Below, in pieces: positions 12,661 through 23,771 of a stretch of 64,000 nt of DNA. Every line of letters begins with the position of its first letter. The first letter of the stretch is position 1. Origin of the DNA: Entonaema liquescens (taxonomy: Eukaryota; Ascomycota; Sordariomycetes; Xylariales; Xylariaceae); assembly GCA_902805475.1 (NCBI GenBank), contig CADCSX010000010.1, positions 1,292,001 to 1,356,000 on the forward strand, written 5' to 3'. The translations under genes and the position numbers were made by a program. A model generated the notes under the pieces. It was not told where the DNA came from. It was given only the letters and a program-made list of their open reading frames with translations, and made no database searches.

Positions 12661-14000
12661 ATGGCTTCGCCACCCAAGCCTTGGGAGCGCGCTGGCGCGA
12701 CAGCATCCGGTAAGTTTTATTATTACTTGAACTTCACATGTCAATACTGTTTACAATTCCGTTTACTCATATCCTCTAGCAAACTCTGCTGCATCAGCAG
12801 CGGCACCTGCACAAAATGCACTCAACACACCGTCATCAACAACCGGTGCACCTTCTGCTCCGAACATGCCAGCCATTCCTCCCCGCCCTGACTCTTTGAA
12901 CTCGACCGTGAACCAGAACGCGTCAGCTTACAGTCGAGCGCCATATAATACCGCGTACAGCCCGTATTCGTCGCCCTACAATAGGTATGGAGGTTACGGT
13001 TCCGGAATGTATGGCGGTATGGGTGGTTATGGAGGCATGCCCGGCATGTACGGTGGGATGTATGGGGGAATGCCTGGCATGATGCCAAACGACCCGAACA
13101 ATCCCAATAGTCTAGCCAACCGCGTGACCGACAGCACCCAAGCTACCTTCCAGCTACTGGAGGGCATCGTTGGTGCCTTCGGTGGTTTTGCGCAGATGCT
13201 TGAAAGCACATATATGGCAACCCATTCAAGCTTTTTTGGTAAGTCAAGTTGTACGTCACCTATTTCATAAACTAGTCGCTAACCAATTAATAGCTATGAT
13301 ATCTGTAGCTGAGCAGTTTGCTCTCTTGCGCAACACACTTGGATCAGCTCTTGGTATTTTTACCATTATGCGATGGTTCCGCACACTCTTTGCCAAGTTG
13401 ACAGGTCGACCGCCCCCAGTCGATGCTATGGCACTCACACCAGCAGCCTTCGCCCGCTTTGAGGGCCGCCAAGCACCATCAGGTCCTGGAGGTCAAGCCA
13501 AGCCGAGTCGAAAGCCCCTTATCTTCTTCCTCCTTGCCGCATTCGGTTTGCCATATGTTATGAACAAGATAATCCGATCGCTTGCTCAACAAGAAGAGCG
13601 CAAGCGCCTTGAGGTCTCGGGTCAGAACGCGCCTCTGGATCCCAACAATCTCGAGTTTTGCCGTGTTCTCTACGACTTCACTCCCGAAGCCGGCAATGCT
13701 ACTCAGGGCGTCGACCTTGCTGTTAAGAAAGGTGATTTCATTGCAGTCCTAAGCAAGAGTGATCCTTTAGGCAACCCTAGCGAGTGGTGGCGCTGCCGAG
13801 CTCGGGACGGGCGTCTAGGATATCTGCCTGCAACATTCCTGGAAGTGGCCAAGAGACCTGGCCAACCCATCGCTGCTATTAAAGCAGCCCCGAGCGAACC
13901 TGCGCCATCCGAGAAGGCCGTCCCCAAGCCTCCAGTTCTTACCAGCAAAGCAGGGGATATTTCTGCAGAGAGTTTCCAAAAGTCGCAGTTTTATTCTTAG
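12661..14000 (+). CDS. PEX13: peroxin-13, docking component of the peroxisomal import machinery
   Basis: Exons are 12661-12709, 12780-13238 and 13294-14000. Introns of 70 and 55 nt are GT-AG, giving 404 residues. The N-terminus MASPPKPWERAG is the conserved PEX13 start. A Gly/Tyr/Met-rich segment follows (about 87-118, YGGM repeats). A central region (about 140-200) comes next, then a hydrophobic segment (about 244-264). An SH3 domain (about 290-355) contains RVLYDFTPE and SEWWRCRARDGRLGYLP. In yeast this SH3 binds Pex14 and Pex5. The short Pro/Lys-rich tail ends FQKSQFYS. The in-frame TAG is followed by another 173 open codons in the same frame (14001-14522), described separately. The protein sits in the peroxisomal membrane. 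Confidence 0.95.
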
Positions 14001-14522
14001 GGAGGTAAAGGCGTGGATGGACAGATTTCTCAGACAGTGGAGCGACTTGCACAACGCCATGCACTTCGCACATCTAAGGTCGATTCCCAACAACAGCAAA
14101 AGGAGACCAAGGTGAACGCAGACACGAATTCCGATGAAGGATGGCGCAATATTGTTGGAAGGGCTAGTTCTCCTCGTCCAACATTCCTTAACCAGGGCCA
14201 GTCCAAGAAACGATGGAATATAGATCCGCTCTTACAGCCCCAAATTCCTATTTACCCTCAAACCCCGACCCTTTCGATACCACCTTATACGATGCCTCTT
14301 CGGCTCTCCCGCCTTGGACCCTTGATCAACCCTGTTATAAAGGATACTCATGGTGCTGCTTTTCACACGCCTGACACCGGCAATTCTACACCATCACCAC
14401 AGGAAACGCCTGAAGTTGTGAATAGGTTCCGGAGTCTTTTGGGGCAGAGTGCGATATTCATCGCGATGCCAGAGACGTTACCACCACCTGGGAAAGATTC
14501 TAAGCGGGGCCCTAACCTATAA
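14001..14522 (+). other. in-frame open extension after the PEX13 stop codon
   Basis: The reading frame of PEX13 stays open for 173 codons after its TAG, ending at TAA 14520-14522. There is no ATG near its start; the first codons are GGA GGT AAA GGC GTG. The conceptual peptide is Gln/Ser/Pro-rich and basic, resembles no family I know, and ends GPNL, which is not a canonical peroxisomal targeting signal. It may be simply 3' UTR, a readthrough extension, or a separate degenerate ORF. Confidence 0.35.
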
Positions 14523-15553
14523 ATTTCAAGCTCGGGGTGATACATCTCGAAAGTCGCATAGATTTAGGCAATTGTGGTCCTGCGTTATTAACACTATGAG
14601 ACATCCTAGGGTGTTAAGAAAGGCTCTAGGGGATTTTCAACAACAATTGTCTGATTTTCTTCTTACATTACGTTTCAGGGGGGTGAATGAAAATACGAGT
14701 TCAGGTTTATGTGGATGGCCACGATTCGGATCATTTGGAGGAGTCGACTGTAAAGTCGAATTCTTGTATCGGCAAATGTTCATGCGTTGGACATGCTCGT
14801 CGGCGTTTAGGACTCCTCCGGAGTAGGGAGGATACATACCAATTGCTTTTGTTGCGTAGGGTTGCAGAAGAATCAAAAGTATCACGATTCTCTTTACTTA
14901 ATTAGTGTAATTGCGCCAAGGGCGATTAGTGAATAAATTTACTATATGTTCAATGCTGCTCTGGTATTCGAATCTTTCGTGATTGGCTAGGTACCTATTT
15001 AATTGTTGTGCTTATGGTAAAAGTTTACATCTAGAGGCATAGCATTAGCAAATAATGCTCAACTTGGTAGTTTGAGTGGTACGCCAAACAAATTAGAGAA
15101 GCCAGTCTTTGTTTGACATGTTTGGTTATTAGTAGCTATCAGGATCATACATTAACAGGTGCGTATCTGATTCCTAAACAAGTGAGCATCAACAACTTAC
15201 CCTATATCTCACGATCAATAACACCAAAACCACACAGAGTCTCGTATATAGAAAACAAACCAACTAAGTACACCGACAAGAGCACGCCAGACAGCCTACA
15301 TGGGTAACTTTAACGTAGTATCAATATTTTATGTTTATGTTTAGTTTAATCTCATCCTGGCCGATCCTATCTCATCACACCCACCATCTTACAACCGTAC
15401 TATACACCCTCTACACGTCTCCCTCTAGATAGATAGAAATATGCGTGTGGCAAAAATCAGCGCACACAAAAAAAAACAACCCCCTTCCAACGCTCCAAAA
15501 ATCTGGTGGTTTAAGTATACTATCTATCTAATACTTGTGTTGTGTCCACCCTC
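14523..15553. other. convergent 3' region between PEX13 and the NCS1 permease
   Basis: AT-rich spacer between two convergent genes. The remaining open frames (for example 14449-14826) are in random frames. Nothing else can be supported. Confidence 0.55.
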
Positions 15554-17380
15554 CTACCTACCAAAGTGCGCCCTCTCGATCGCCCTAAGGCCAAGATAGC
15601 TTACCGCCGCAAACCCAAAAGCCAGCTCGAAGCCCGCGTCGCCGCCGACGGGTGCCTCGCCGCAGAGCCTGCCTACCGGGCCGGTGAACCACTGCTGCGC
15701 CATGCCGAGCACAGCACCGAGGATGCCGACGCAAAACGCCGCGACGGCGGCATACCCCGGGGGCAGCCGGGAGGGCGTAGCGTAGTCCTCGGGGTTATAC
15801 CGGGAGAATGAGCCGCGTCGGAAGACGAAGTGCTCCGTCAACGAGACGCCTTCGTAGATGGCCAACCAGTACCCGATGATGAGCATGAAGCTTTCGAGCG
15901 TGTCCTCGAAGTGGTCGTAGCCGGGGATGGCGATGGCTATGTACACTGCTGTGCCGAGTAAAGTCCAGATGAAGCGCGGTACACGCTGTGTCTTCTCCGA
16001 TAGGACTTGTAGTGATAGCGACACCGAGTATGCGTTCGGACAGTTGTTGCCGATGATGGAGAGGCCCAGCATCACGACGCAGAACTCGCCGAAGCGGCCG
16101 AGACGCGGTATGAGCACCTGGGCTAGTAATCCGCCTATATGCGCCTCTTCGTAGGCAAACATATATTCCTCATTTGTAGCCATTGCTGTGGCTACAGCGG
16201 CCCCCAGGAGCTCGGTAAAGCATAGGGCGACGAACAGGCCGGCGAAAGTCCATAGGAAGATGGATCTTCGGGAACGGCTTACTGGTTGGTATACGGTGTA
16301 ATCGGAAGCGTACGAAGTCCACCCCGTAGCAAAACCATACACTGAGGCGGCAAAAGACAGTATACCGCCTGCCTCCCTGGGTCCGGCCTCAAGGGGGAGC
16401 AAGCTGTTGAAGCCGCCGGAATGTGCGAAGGTGCCCAGTACGATCATAAACATGATAAATACCGGGATCCAAGACCATTTCTCGTAGGCGTGGACGATTT
16501 TGTAGCCGAATGTGCAGATGGTTAGGGTGGCAAAGGAGATGACGAGAATACCAGCCCAGCCGGGGACATCGCTGTTGACTGCGTGGAAGAATTGTGCGCC
16601 GACAATGACATTGACTGCAGACCAACCGACACAAGCCAGGATATTGAAGATTGCAACTGTGGAGTGACATAGTTAGCAGGGAGACTTCTAACATGTATAG
16701 TAGGTACGTAGATATGCATGTGCAAGTATCAGGGGTAATTATCTATTCTATACACTTACTCAGCTTAACACCGTAGAAGCCGAAATAAAATCGAGACAGC
16801 ACCATCTGCCGCAGACCGAACCGAGGGCCAAAGGTTGAGAAGAAGCAAACCGGCATGATTCCAAGGAGATTGATGAAGATGATAGTCAAGGCGCTGTCCA
16901 CGAACCCTAGGTTAAACACCGGACGCCCCAAAGCACCAATCGCGAACGACGAGACAACCATATTGGCCGAGAACCACTGATATCATGTCAGTACCCATGG
17001 AAAGAGTTAAATGGGCCAATAGACAAACATACCAGTGTGCCGACCTGGGTCATACTTGAATCCGTCCTCTCGTCGCTCGGAACACGCTCAATTCCTCTCT
17101 GCTCAACACCAAACTTGCCCGCGAACCGCTGCAGCTTCGCATAGACGGACTCGCCGGCGCCCAAGTCCTGGTCGTGAACGGCATTGCTATCGCTGACGTA
17201 GCCGAAGCCATAATCGATCTCGGGACCCTTCGCCTTCTGCTCGTCGTCGTTGTCGTTGGCCGTCGAGTTATTTCGCAGCGTCATCTTTTTGAGCACGTCC
17301 CGAATGGAAAAGGGGGTTGTGAAGAAATGCACTGCCGCTGCTACTACTGGTGGGAGCGGAGGAACGAACGGTTGGCTCAT
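15554..17380 (-). CDS. NCS1-family purine-cytosine permease (Fcy2 type)
   Basis: Minus-strand exons are 17380-17033, 16976-16760 and 16656-15554. Introns of 56 and 103 nt are GT-AG, giving 555 residues. A second in-frame ATG at 17284 would give 523 residues and is an equally possible start. The motif order is that of fungal Fcy2/FcyB carriers: GVEQRGIERVP, TLWFSANMVV, FGPRFGLRQMVLSRFYFG, GWSAVNVIVGAQF, TFGYKIVHAYEKWSW, and the signature GWTSYASDYTVYQP. Around twelve membrane helices are expected. The protein should be a plasma-membrane proton symporter for cytosine, adenine, guanine or hypoxanthine. The N-terminal 100 residues are cytosolic. No damage is seen; the last codons are HFGR. Confidence 0.93.
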
Positions 17381-19119
17381 CCGGCAGGTAATGAGCTATG
17401 TACTCCAAGCCTGCTGCTGCTGCTGCAGGCTCGATTCCACAGCTCCTGGTCAATTAGTAGTAGCGAGGCGCAGAAATAAAAATGATGCTTGCTTAAAATC
17501 TGCCCACTTAGACTTAGAGTTTGCTGCAGGCTGTCGGTTTAAATAAATAGCTACAGCAAATAGATGCAATGTAGCTGCAGATATAGCTGCGGGTGTAAGC
17601 TTTTCCTGTACTTTATTTTGCCTAGCTGCTCTGCAGCACTGTCGTCAATTCCGGTATATCTGTAGAACAACTCCGCATCGTAGCTGGCTTAGTGGTGATA
17701 ACAAGGCAGCAAACCAGATAGGCGCAAACCAGATATGCGCAAGACTTATAGGTTCCATTGACCGAAGAAAGAGAAAAGAAAAAGATCAGGTCGGAAAGCC
17801 CCGATAAGACAAGGTAATAAGTATTTCCCCCCCCCTTCTGGACAGCGTCTTCGCAAGAGGCTAGAATATGCCACCTCCGTGACACAGGGTAAGGCTAGCT
17901 TTGCAGCAGAAGGCTGGGCATGCAGCTGTATGCGTACCTGAGGGTACACGGATTTCTTTGCGTAGCTGGAAAGATAAATAATAGCAAGCAAGCAAGCTTG
18001 TATGGGAAAGTGAATTGAAAATTAGCGGCTGTGGACACGTGAGGTTGCTATTGGTTGCCGGTCGAGATAAGAGGTAGGTGACGACAGGGACGACGAGATT
18101 TGCAACCCTGACACCTGATGCGGGATGTGGGTTACAGCGATAAGAAGCAAAAAAATGCATTTACATCTACCCAAGTAGTCATAAAATATAGTCAACAAGA
18201 TAGAGTCCCCATGTAGTAGCTCCCATCGTGAGTCAAGTACCTAACATAAGACAGCGGGGAGACATAGATTGAGTTATTTTAGAGAGCCTGAGACCAACAG
18301 AAACTGACGATAGTAACAACAAATATCAATGATCCTGTTATCGAGTTATTGAACTATAGCTCTCCCTCCTCTTGTAAGTGAGCACATGTTACATAAATCA
18401 TAGGGAAGACAATCGTATACTTGAAAGTAAGACAGAGAGAAGTAGAGCATCAAGCTGAGAAGACAAAGCAAACTCCTTTGCATGTCATGAACGCCAGAAG
18501 CCCCACGGTGAATTACACGTGCGTCATGTAGGGCGATCTCGAAATCTTGGCAAGAAATGCTGATCTAAAACCCGATTCACATCGTGCCTTTTTTCCCTAT
18601 TGCGTACAGACATCAAACAACTTACATCCATCCAAGACCTTCAAGTATAGAAAAAACATCCCGAGTCGGGCGGGGATATATCCGTCCGTCTATCCAAATC
18701 AGGACCGAATTCACAGTTACCCAGATAAAATAAACCGCAGCTGAAGAAGAATTACCAGGATCAAGGATTAACAAACAAAAGTCAAAACTCGAAAAAAAAA
18801 AAACAAAAAAAACACCCAATGAGACATCCTTGACAACCTACACCGCAGAATGGATATGAACATGATTGGACGATAAGTAAAAGCAGCCCACGTCCCGAGG
18901 CTTTTCGTTATCAAACCGAACCCCCCCTTCGCCTACTACGAACAAACTCGTTATCTCTGGGCGTTCGATAGCCCAGTTCGTCGGCGACCTACATACTTGA
19001 TACTTGAAAGTTGTAGCTCGAATAGGCAGGCCCGTAAAGCCATATAGAAACCAAAAGCCACTCGCTCAACTCCGAAGACGGAAAAGAAAAATACCAAAAC
19101 GGAACCCCCCGCCCTTCAA

Positions 19120-19135
19120 ACATACCTAGGTATGT
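19120..19135. repeat. 16-bp perfect palindrome centred on CCTAGG
   Basis: ACATACCTAGGTATGT equals its own reverse complement. The same ACCTAGGT core recurs in other spacers of this window. Confidence 0.85.
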
Positions 19136-19459
19136 ATTTAGCAATTTAGCACAGCATAGCACATCTTATGTACTTCTCTTATGTACCTGCTTATCCTATT
19201 AATACCTGGTACATATTCCCATCTGCAGCCCTTCTCGATCTACGGCTCCAAAAAAGCTTAATTCCCAACCCCAACCCCAATCTTGGCATTTCCGGCAGTA
19301 GCTGAAAAACCCTCCTTCCCCACAGATTTGACTTGAACAGGACCATCCCGATCATCCATTGGTTGTTGCCCGTGTTTAAACAAACGTCAGATCCCCTTCC
19401 TATCGTCTGAAATAGATTACCCGCATCCTACACGCTAAATAAATACATCAACGTAAGAC

Positions 19460-19526
19460 GAGAAAAAAAAGAAAAGAAAAAAAAGGGAAAGAAAAAAGGG
19501 AAAGAAAAAAGGGGGAGAAGAAAAAC
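19460..19526. repeat. polypurine (A/G) tract
   Basis: About 67 bases contain only A and G, with repeating GAAAAAAGGGAAA units. It is a candidate for triplex or unusual DNA structure but most likely neutral low-complexity sequence. Confidence 0.85.
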
Positions 19527-19981
19527 ATGACCTAGACTCGTAGGAATAAATATAATTACATCCCGACTAGACACCGCAGGATGTTCGACGCAGGAGGTAA
19601 GGCGGTAGGTAGCATTAGCATTGTCTATAGGTAACCACTATATACCTCAGAATCTTCTTAGCCAATCCCTACCTACCTACTCAGCTCTATACTATGTACT
19701 GAAAACTAATCATCCATAGACCTCAAGTATCAATACGCATAAATTTTTACTTTTCATCACACTGATAACAACCTGGAATCATAATAAAGTGCATACACAA
19801 CCAACCTACCTGTCTACCTACATACCTATATGTATCCAAACTACCTACCCAGGTATAACCTCCCTCCCCTTCCGCCCGAATTCCCCGAAACAAAAAAAAA
19901 CACGAGTCTTTTCCGGTTTCCGAGATAGTACAGACCAGGTACCTACCTACCTACCTAGTCTATCGGTTTTCGCCACGTTGC

Positions 19982-20005
19982 AAAAAATAAAATAAAATAA
20001 AATAA
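19982..20005. repeat. AAAAT pentanucleotide microsatellite
   Basis: About four to five tandem copies of AAAAT lie at the end of the GC-rich coding-like fragment. Confidence 0.85.
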
Positions 20006-20426
20006 GGGCGGCGGAAACACGCAGTTACCCCTTCTGTCCTCCCGTAATCCTGTCCTCGCGGCCCATGTGCTACGTTACCCCATCCCTCCTCCTCCTCCTC
20101 CCCGTGTGACAGGCCCTGGATCGTTCCGAGCCCGCCGCCCGTATATGCCGCGCTCCAGCTCCACCCCAGGTGCCAGACCGCCACGTCTGTCGACCTCGTA
20201 CTGAAGCCGCTATCCGCTCCGAAGACAAGGAGTATCCCTGGGCCCGCGGACGGCAGACGAACGGGTGCGTCGTCTTAATTCGACTGCGCGGATCTACGTT
20301 ACAACCCGGAGAGGAGGGGCTGTGAATGCGAACGTAAATGTGAACGTACTTTCACTAAGACGTAATTTTGTAGCAACTGTTACTTTTTCATATAACTTTA
20401 CTTACAGTATACTCATAGTTATGCCT

Positions 20427-20457
20427 CTGCTCTCTCTCTCTCTCTCTCTCTCTCTCT
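20427..20457. repeat. CT dinucleotide microsatellite
   Basis: About fourteen CT units abut the stop codon of the pseudokinase reading frame. Read on the minus strand it is a GA repeat at the very start of the 3' UTR. Confidence 0.9.
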
Positions 20458-21652
20458 AAGGACCTACGGGTTGGATTCCTTGACTATTGAGCCACTTAGC
20501 CACCGCCATCAACGTGCGTATCGTCTCGCGTCTATTGCTCCAGGTCCTGTCGAGCTTGGTTGCGATCCGCCGGAATGCAGGAGGCAGGAGGAACTTGCAC
20601 AGCGCGATCTCCGCCTCGGGCACGTAGAAGCCGCTGTTCTTCCAGCCCACGATCCAGAGTTTGCCCTGCCTATCCCCGATGAAACTGCCTGGGTCCAGTT
20701 GCATGTTCGCTAGAACGAGTTTATCCGCCGTCACCCTGTGGTAGGCAGGCCCGTTTGAAATTTGCAGGGCGTTTGAGAATTGTAGGGTGTTGATCATGAT
20801 AACCAACCTATCTAGGTAATGTTGGTACTCTAGCCGGTCCATAGGCAACCGAGGAGGGAGATCTGGGTCGAGAAGCGCCCGGGGACGGCCCAGTCCTAGC
20901 GGGCCAGGATACGATGCGGTATGAAGTTGCATCAGTTTGATCAGCTTGACGATCTCGTTGCTTATTTTTGATTTTGAGACACTGTTGAGGCAAGGCCAAA
21001 GTGTGTGTAGGTTAACTCCGTCGATGTAGTCCATGATGATGAAAACATGCGTTGTGCGATGATCGCGGAAGATCCTATGGACCTTGGGAACGTGGTCACT
21101 CAGTCTACGCATCCCCTGGATGTACCACATCATGTCCGCCTCGTCCTGGGAGACACCCCGTCCCTATTTGGCTACTAGGCTAGAGGAGATGCGGGATACA
21201 TGGTTTTGCGTTTCCCTCTGAAAGCATATGACCGGAGAACGGTGCCAGTCGACAATAATTCTGGAGAGGATGTCTTCTGGCATTTTCACCACTTGCTCGG
21301 TAGTATACCCATTGAGTGGATAATCAAACCATCGCCGAACAGACCTCCTCTGAGACGGAGTCACTAACTATTGAGAAGAAAAATGAAGATAAAGACTCAC
21401 ATCTTGCATCATGAATTGATTGCTCTTGCGGCCATAGTCGTGGGACATAATCCAATGAGGTGGCACAGCCACTGCTGGACATCGTACAATAGCCGGATAC
21501 CAATGAGTCCAGTCAGATGGGAGTTCGAACCAGGTAGACTGACGATGGGGTGAAAGAGGTGGGCGCACCAACGGATCACTAGAGGAGGCCGTATTGTTCG
21601 AAGACCGTAACTTTCGATGATAGTAATATTGACGATCATCGTCGTCGTCCAT
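20456..21652 (-). pseudogene. APH-like (aminoglycoside phosphotransferase fold) pseudokinase with in-frame amber codon
   Basis: Exon 1 is 21652-21401 (84 codons, acidic start MDDDDD). A 51-nt GTGAGT..CAG intron follows. Exon 2 runs 21349-20456. The frame is interrupted only by TAG at 21166-21164, inside the conserved segment SSSLVAK-stop-GRGVSQDEADMMW. Both sides are in the same frame and together read as an APH-type small-lobe strand, so the stop looks like a single substitution (for example of a Tyr codon). Downstream come VFIIMDYIDGVNL (hinge region) and the catalytic region. Here the family HGDLxxxN loop reads TADKLVLAN and the family IDW motif reads VGW, so both catalytic and metal-binding aspartates are missing. 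Other known family members in fungi are cytosolic phosphotransferase-like proteins of unknown substrate. It could be a dead gene, a readthrough product, or a sequencing error in a pseudokinase gene. Confidence 0.72.
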
Positions 21653-23483
21653 TTTGTCTAAGTTTCTTGTTTACCTAACCAAATCAATCGTATACTAATA
21701 CGAAGAATGATGTTCTAAACTCTTCGAGAGGAGTAGACGGAGGAAGCTAATAAGCTTGAGATAAATTTTGATGAGTTGATCCTAATAGCTTATGAAGAAA
21801 TATAATAGAGATACAAGGTAGCAACCTAATCCGGGGAGTAATAGAGAACACCTTCTCCATATCTAACATAAAACTTTGAGTGAATATTTACCGTACCTAC
21901 CTTACTATCGCCATCGTCCCTACCTTCAACTTTCCTATTCCAAAATATAAGAAAGACCCAGCCCTCCCGGAGTCATGAACAATGATAGCTATTCACATAC
22001 TCTCAATTTTTGAGATATCTCTTCGGGCGTTATATCCGTGCGATTTTCGCTTAGAGATATATAAATAGAAGTATTTTAGTAAGTCAACACGGAGAGGGAG
22101 GGTGAAGTTAGGTTCTCAACCGTTTCTATCAAGTGTAGGTAGTATTCGGTGGGTTTCTCGGGAAGGAAAGGGAATTCAAGATAGTTATAACTACTCATAG
22201 TCACCGTCTCAATTGCAACTTACTATTGTTGAAGTATGCGATGAAGTTGGTTGATGTTTCTATAAGTTGAGTAGTAAGCAAAGGAGATGGAAACTTCGAA
22301 ATTCAATTGGACTCTTTTGACTTTTGGAGAGCAATGTTACATGTGAAAGTGGATACCCAGAGTCGTATATTCGATTACATAATACATACCAGATCGAACC
22401 TTGTCGTATCTGAATTCCAATAACCTGTTGAATATGGTCGGGTCCAAGCTCCACTCCTTCAGTGGAGCCTCCTTCAAATATAGTTTAGTCTCGTTCGTGT
22501 GTTACTATTTTTCTTCTCGAAACGTTCTTCGATAAGCACCGCCAGTCAGTTTTTACGACCTTCCCTCTTCCAGTAGAATCGAAGTAAAGGCTATTACCTA
22601 ACCCTCGCCTGGTCGACTCTCGTATCTCCCTTAGCGATTTTATTAGTAGTTCGGTTCTATCGAGCTAGGTTACCGTTACGAGTCTGCAAAAAACCATCTA
22701 ACAGTCTTGGCAAAATGGTCAAAGCCCAGGGAGCCTCAACGAAAAAAAAAAGGAGGAAAAAATATCGATTACAGCCACCCGATTTTTGTGTCTTCCGTTC
22801 GGAGTCGCTGGCACGTAGATGACGACTCCTTGTAAGCAGCCCCCGTCTAAGTGTCTGACAGGTCCGTCCGCAAACTACTAGTCTTCCGGGAGGGCTTAAG
22901 TCACCTTTCGTCATGTCCCCCCGGTAATAGAATCACAGCCACAAGCCCTGGATCACTCAGCATCTTCAGCCGCGTCACAACTGGTAGCAATCTGGTAGCA
23001 TCCGGTAGCATCTGAGCGTATCCTGGCTATGGTAGCCGCATAATACTACGTATAGTAAGTCTTCGGGCTTTCAGCTCACACGTCTAAGTCGTTACTGTGG
23101 CGTGCATAGGGCGAGAGAGAAGAGCTACCGCATAACTCCGAGCTCTTGGTTCGAGTTCTTGGTTCCGGTCTCCAGTCTAAGCTTAGCGGGTATCCATCCG
23201 CCCAAGTTCTTATTTATTATATATTACGGAGTACTGCCTCTCGTCTATTTATTGTGAATATGTTGTCTTGTCTGATCCTTCTCTTTCGTAATCCATGTCA
23301 CTTGTCGTCCACTTATTACGTCTCATCTTAAAAGATCGACTAGGAGGATTCCATCCATCTACATAAGTTTCACTGATCCTTCAGGCCTAAATTATCAAAT
23401 AGAGCCAGCTCGCCAGCTTTCAGTATCTCTCTCTGCGACAGTTGGATATCTCTGGGTTACGGCGTAGCGAAAACTATTCGAAG
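21653..23483. other. spacer between divergent pseudokinase and secreted-peptide gene
   Basis: No supported gene. The 85-codon ATG frame at 22914-22657 (-) resembles nothing known. A short CTGGTAGCA-type repeat lies at 22980-23012. The last 200 bases are presumably the promoter of the peptide gene. Confidence 0.5.
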
Positions 23484-23771
23484 ATGCACTTCAACCTATT
23501 ATTACCAGTCATAACAGCTTTCTCGCTGTTGGGGTCTCTGGTTCACGGCTCGCCCATCCTGTGTCCAGACGTGAGTTTCTGTTAGAGTGGCCACCCACTT
23601 TTATACTGCTATTAACACTTATTCTAGTCAAAACGAGATGCGATTCTTAGCGGAGCGATGCCAGCTGAAGCATGTTGTAGCTACGGAGTCTGCAAGAACA
23701 CCGTTGTAATTGCGATGGGACGTGCGCAAGAAAAGGAGAGTTCGGCGATCCGATATAACGAAAGGCGGTGA
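23484..23771 (+). CDS. small secreted cysteine-containing peptide precursor
   Basis: This gene is easily missed because each exon is short. Exon 1 is 23484-23570 (29 codons). A 57-nt intron with GTGAGT donor, ATTAAC branch-like site and CTAG acceptor spans 23571-23627. Exon 2 is 23628-23771, ending TGA, giving 76 residues. Residues 1 to about 22 form a signal peptide (hydrophobic core LLLPVITAFSLLGSLV, cleavage near HGS). A dibasic KR at 31-32, in SKRDA, fits Kex2 processing. The predicted mature peptide of 44 residues carries PAEACCSYGVCKNTVVIAMG with three cysteines; a fourth lies in the short propeptide (ILCPD). The remaining tail is charged. Function is unknown. Signal peptide, Kex2 site and CC-C spacing are typical of secreted fungal peptides (effector-, pheromone- or toxin-like), but I cannot assign a family. 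It stands alone in a gene-poor region. Confidence 0.6.

Larger units (their letters stand above)
17381..20455. other. 3 kb spacer with low-complexity DNA and orphan coding-like fragments
   Basis: This is the upstream region of the permease and the downstream region of the pseudokinase. It contains a polypurine tract, ACCT-type microsatellites, a 16-bp palindrome and an AAAAT repeat. Two minus-strand fragments look coding: 20278-19960, GC-rich, and 19359-19258, a 33-residue ATG-to-stop frame ending KIGVGVGN. No intact gene could be assembled. Confidence 0.5.
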
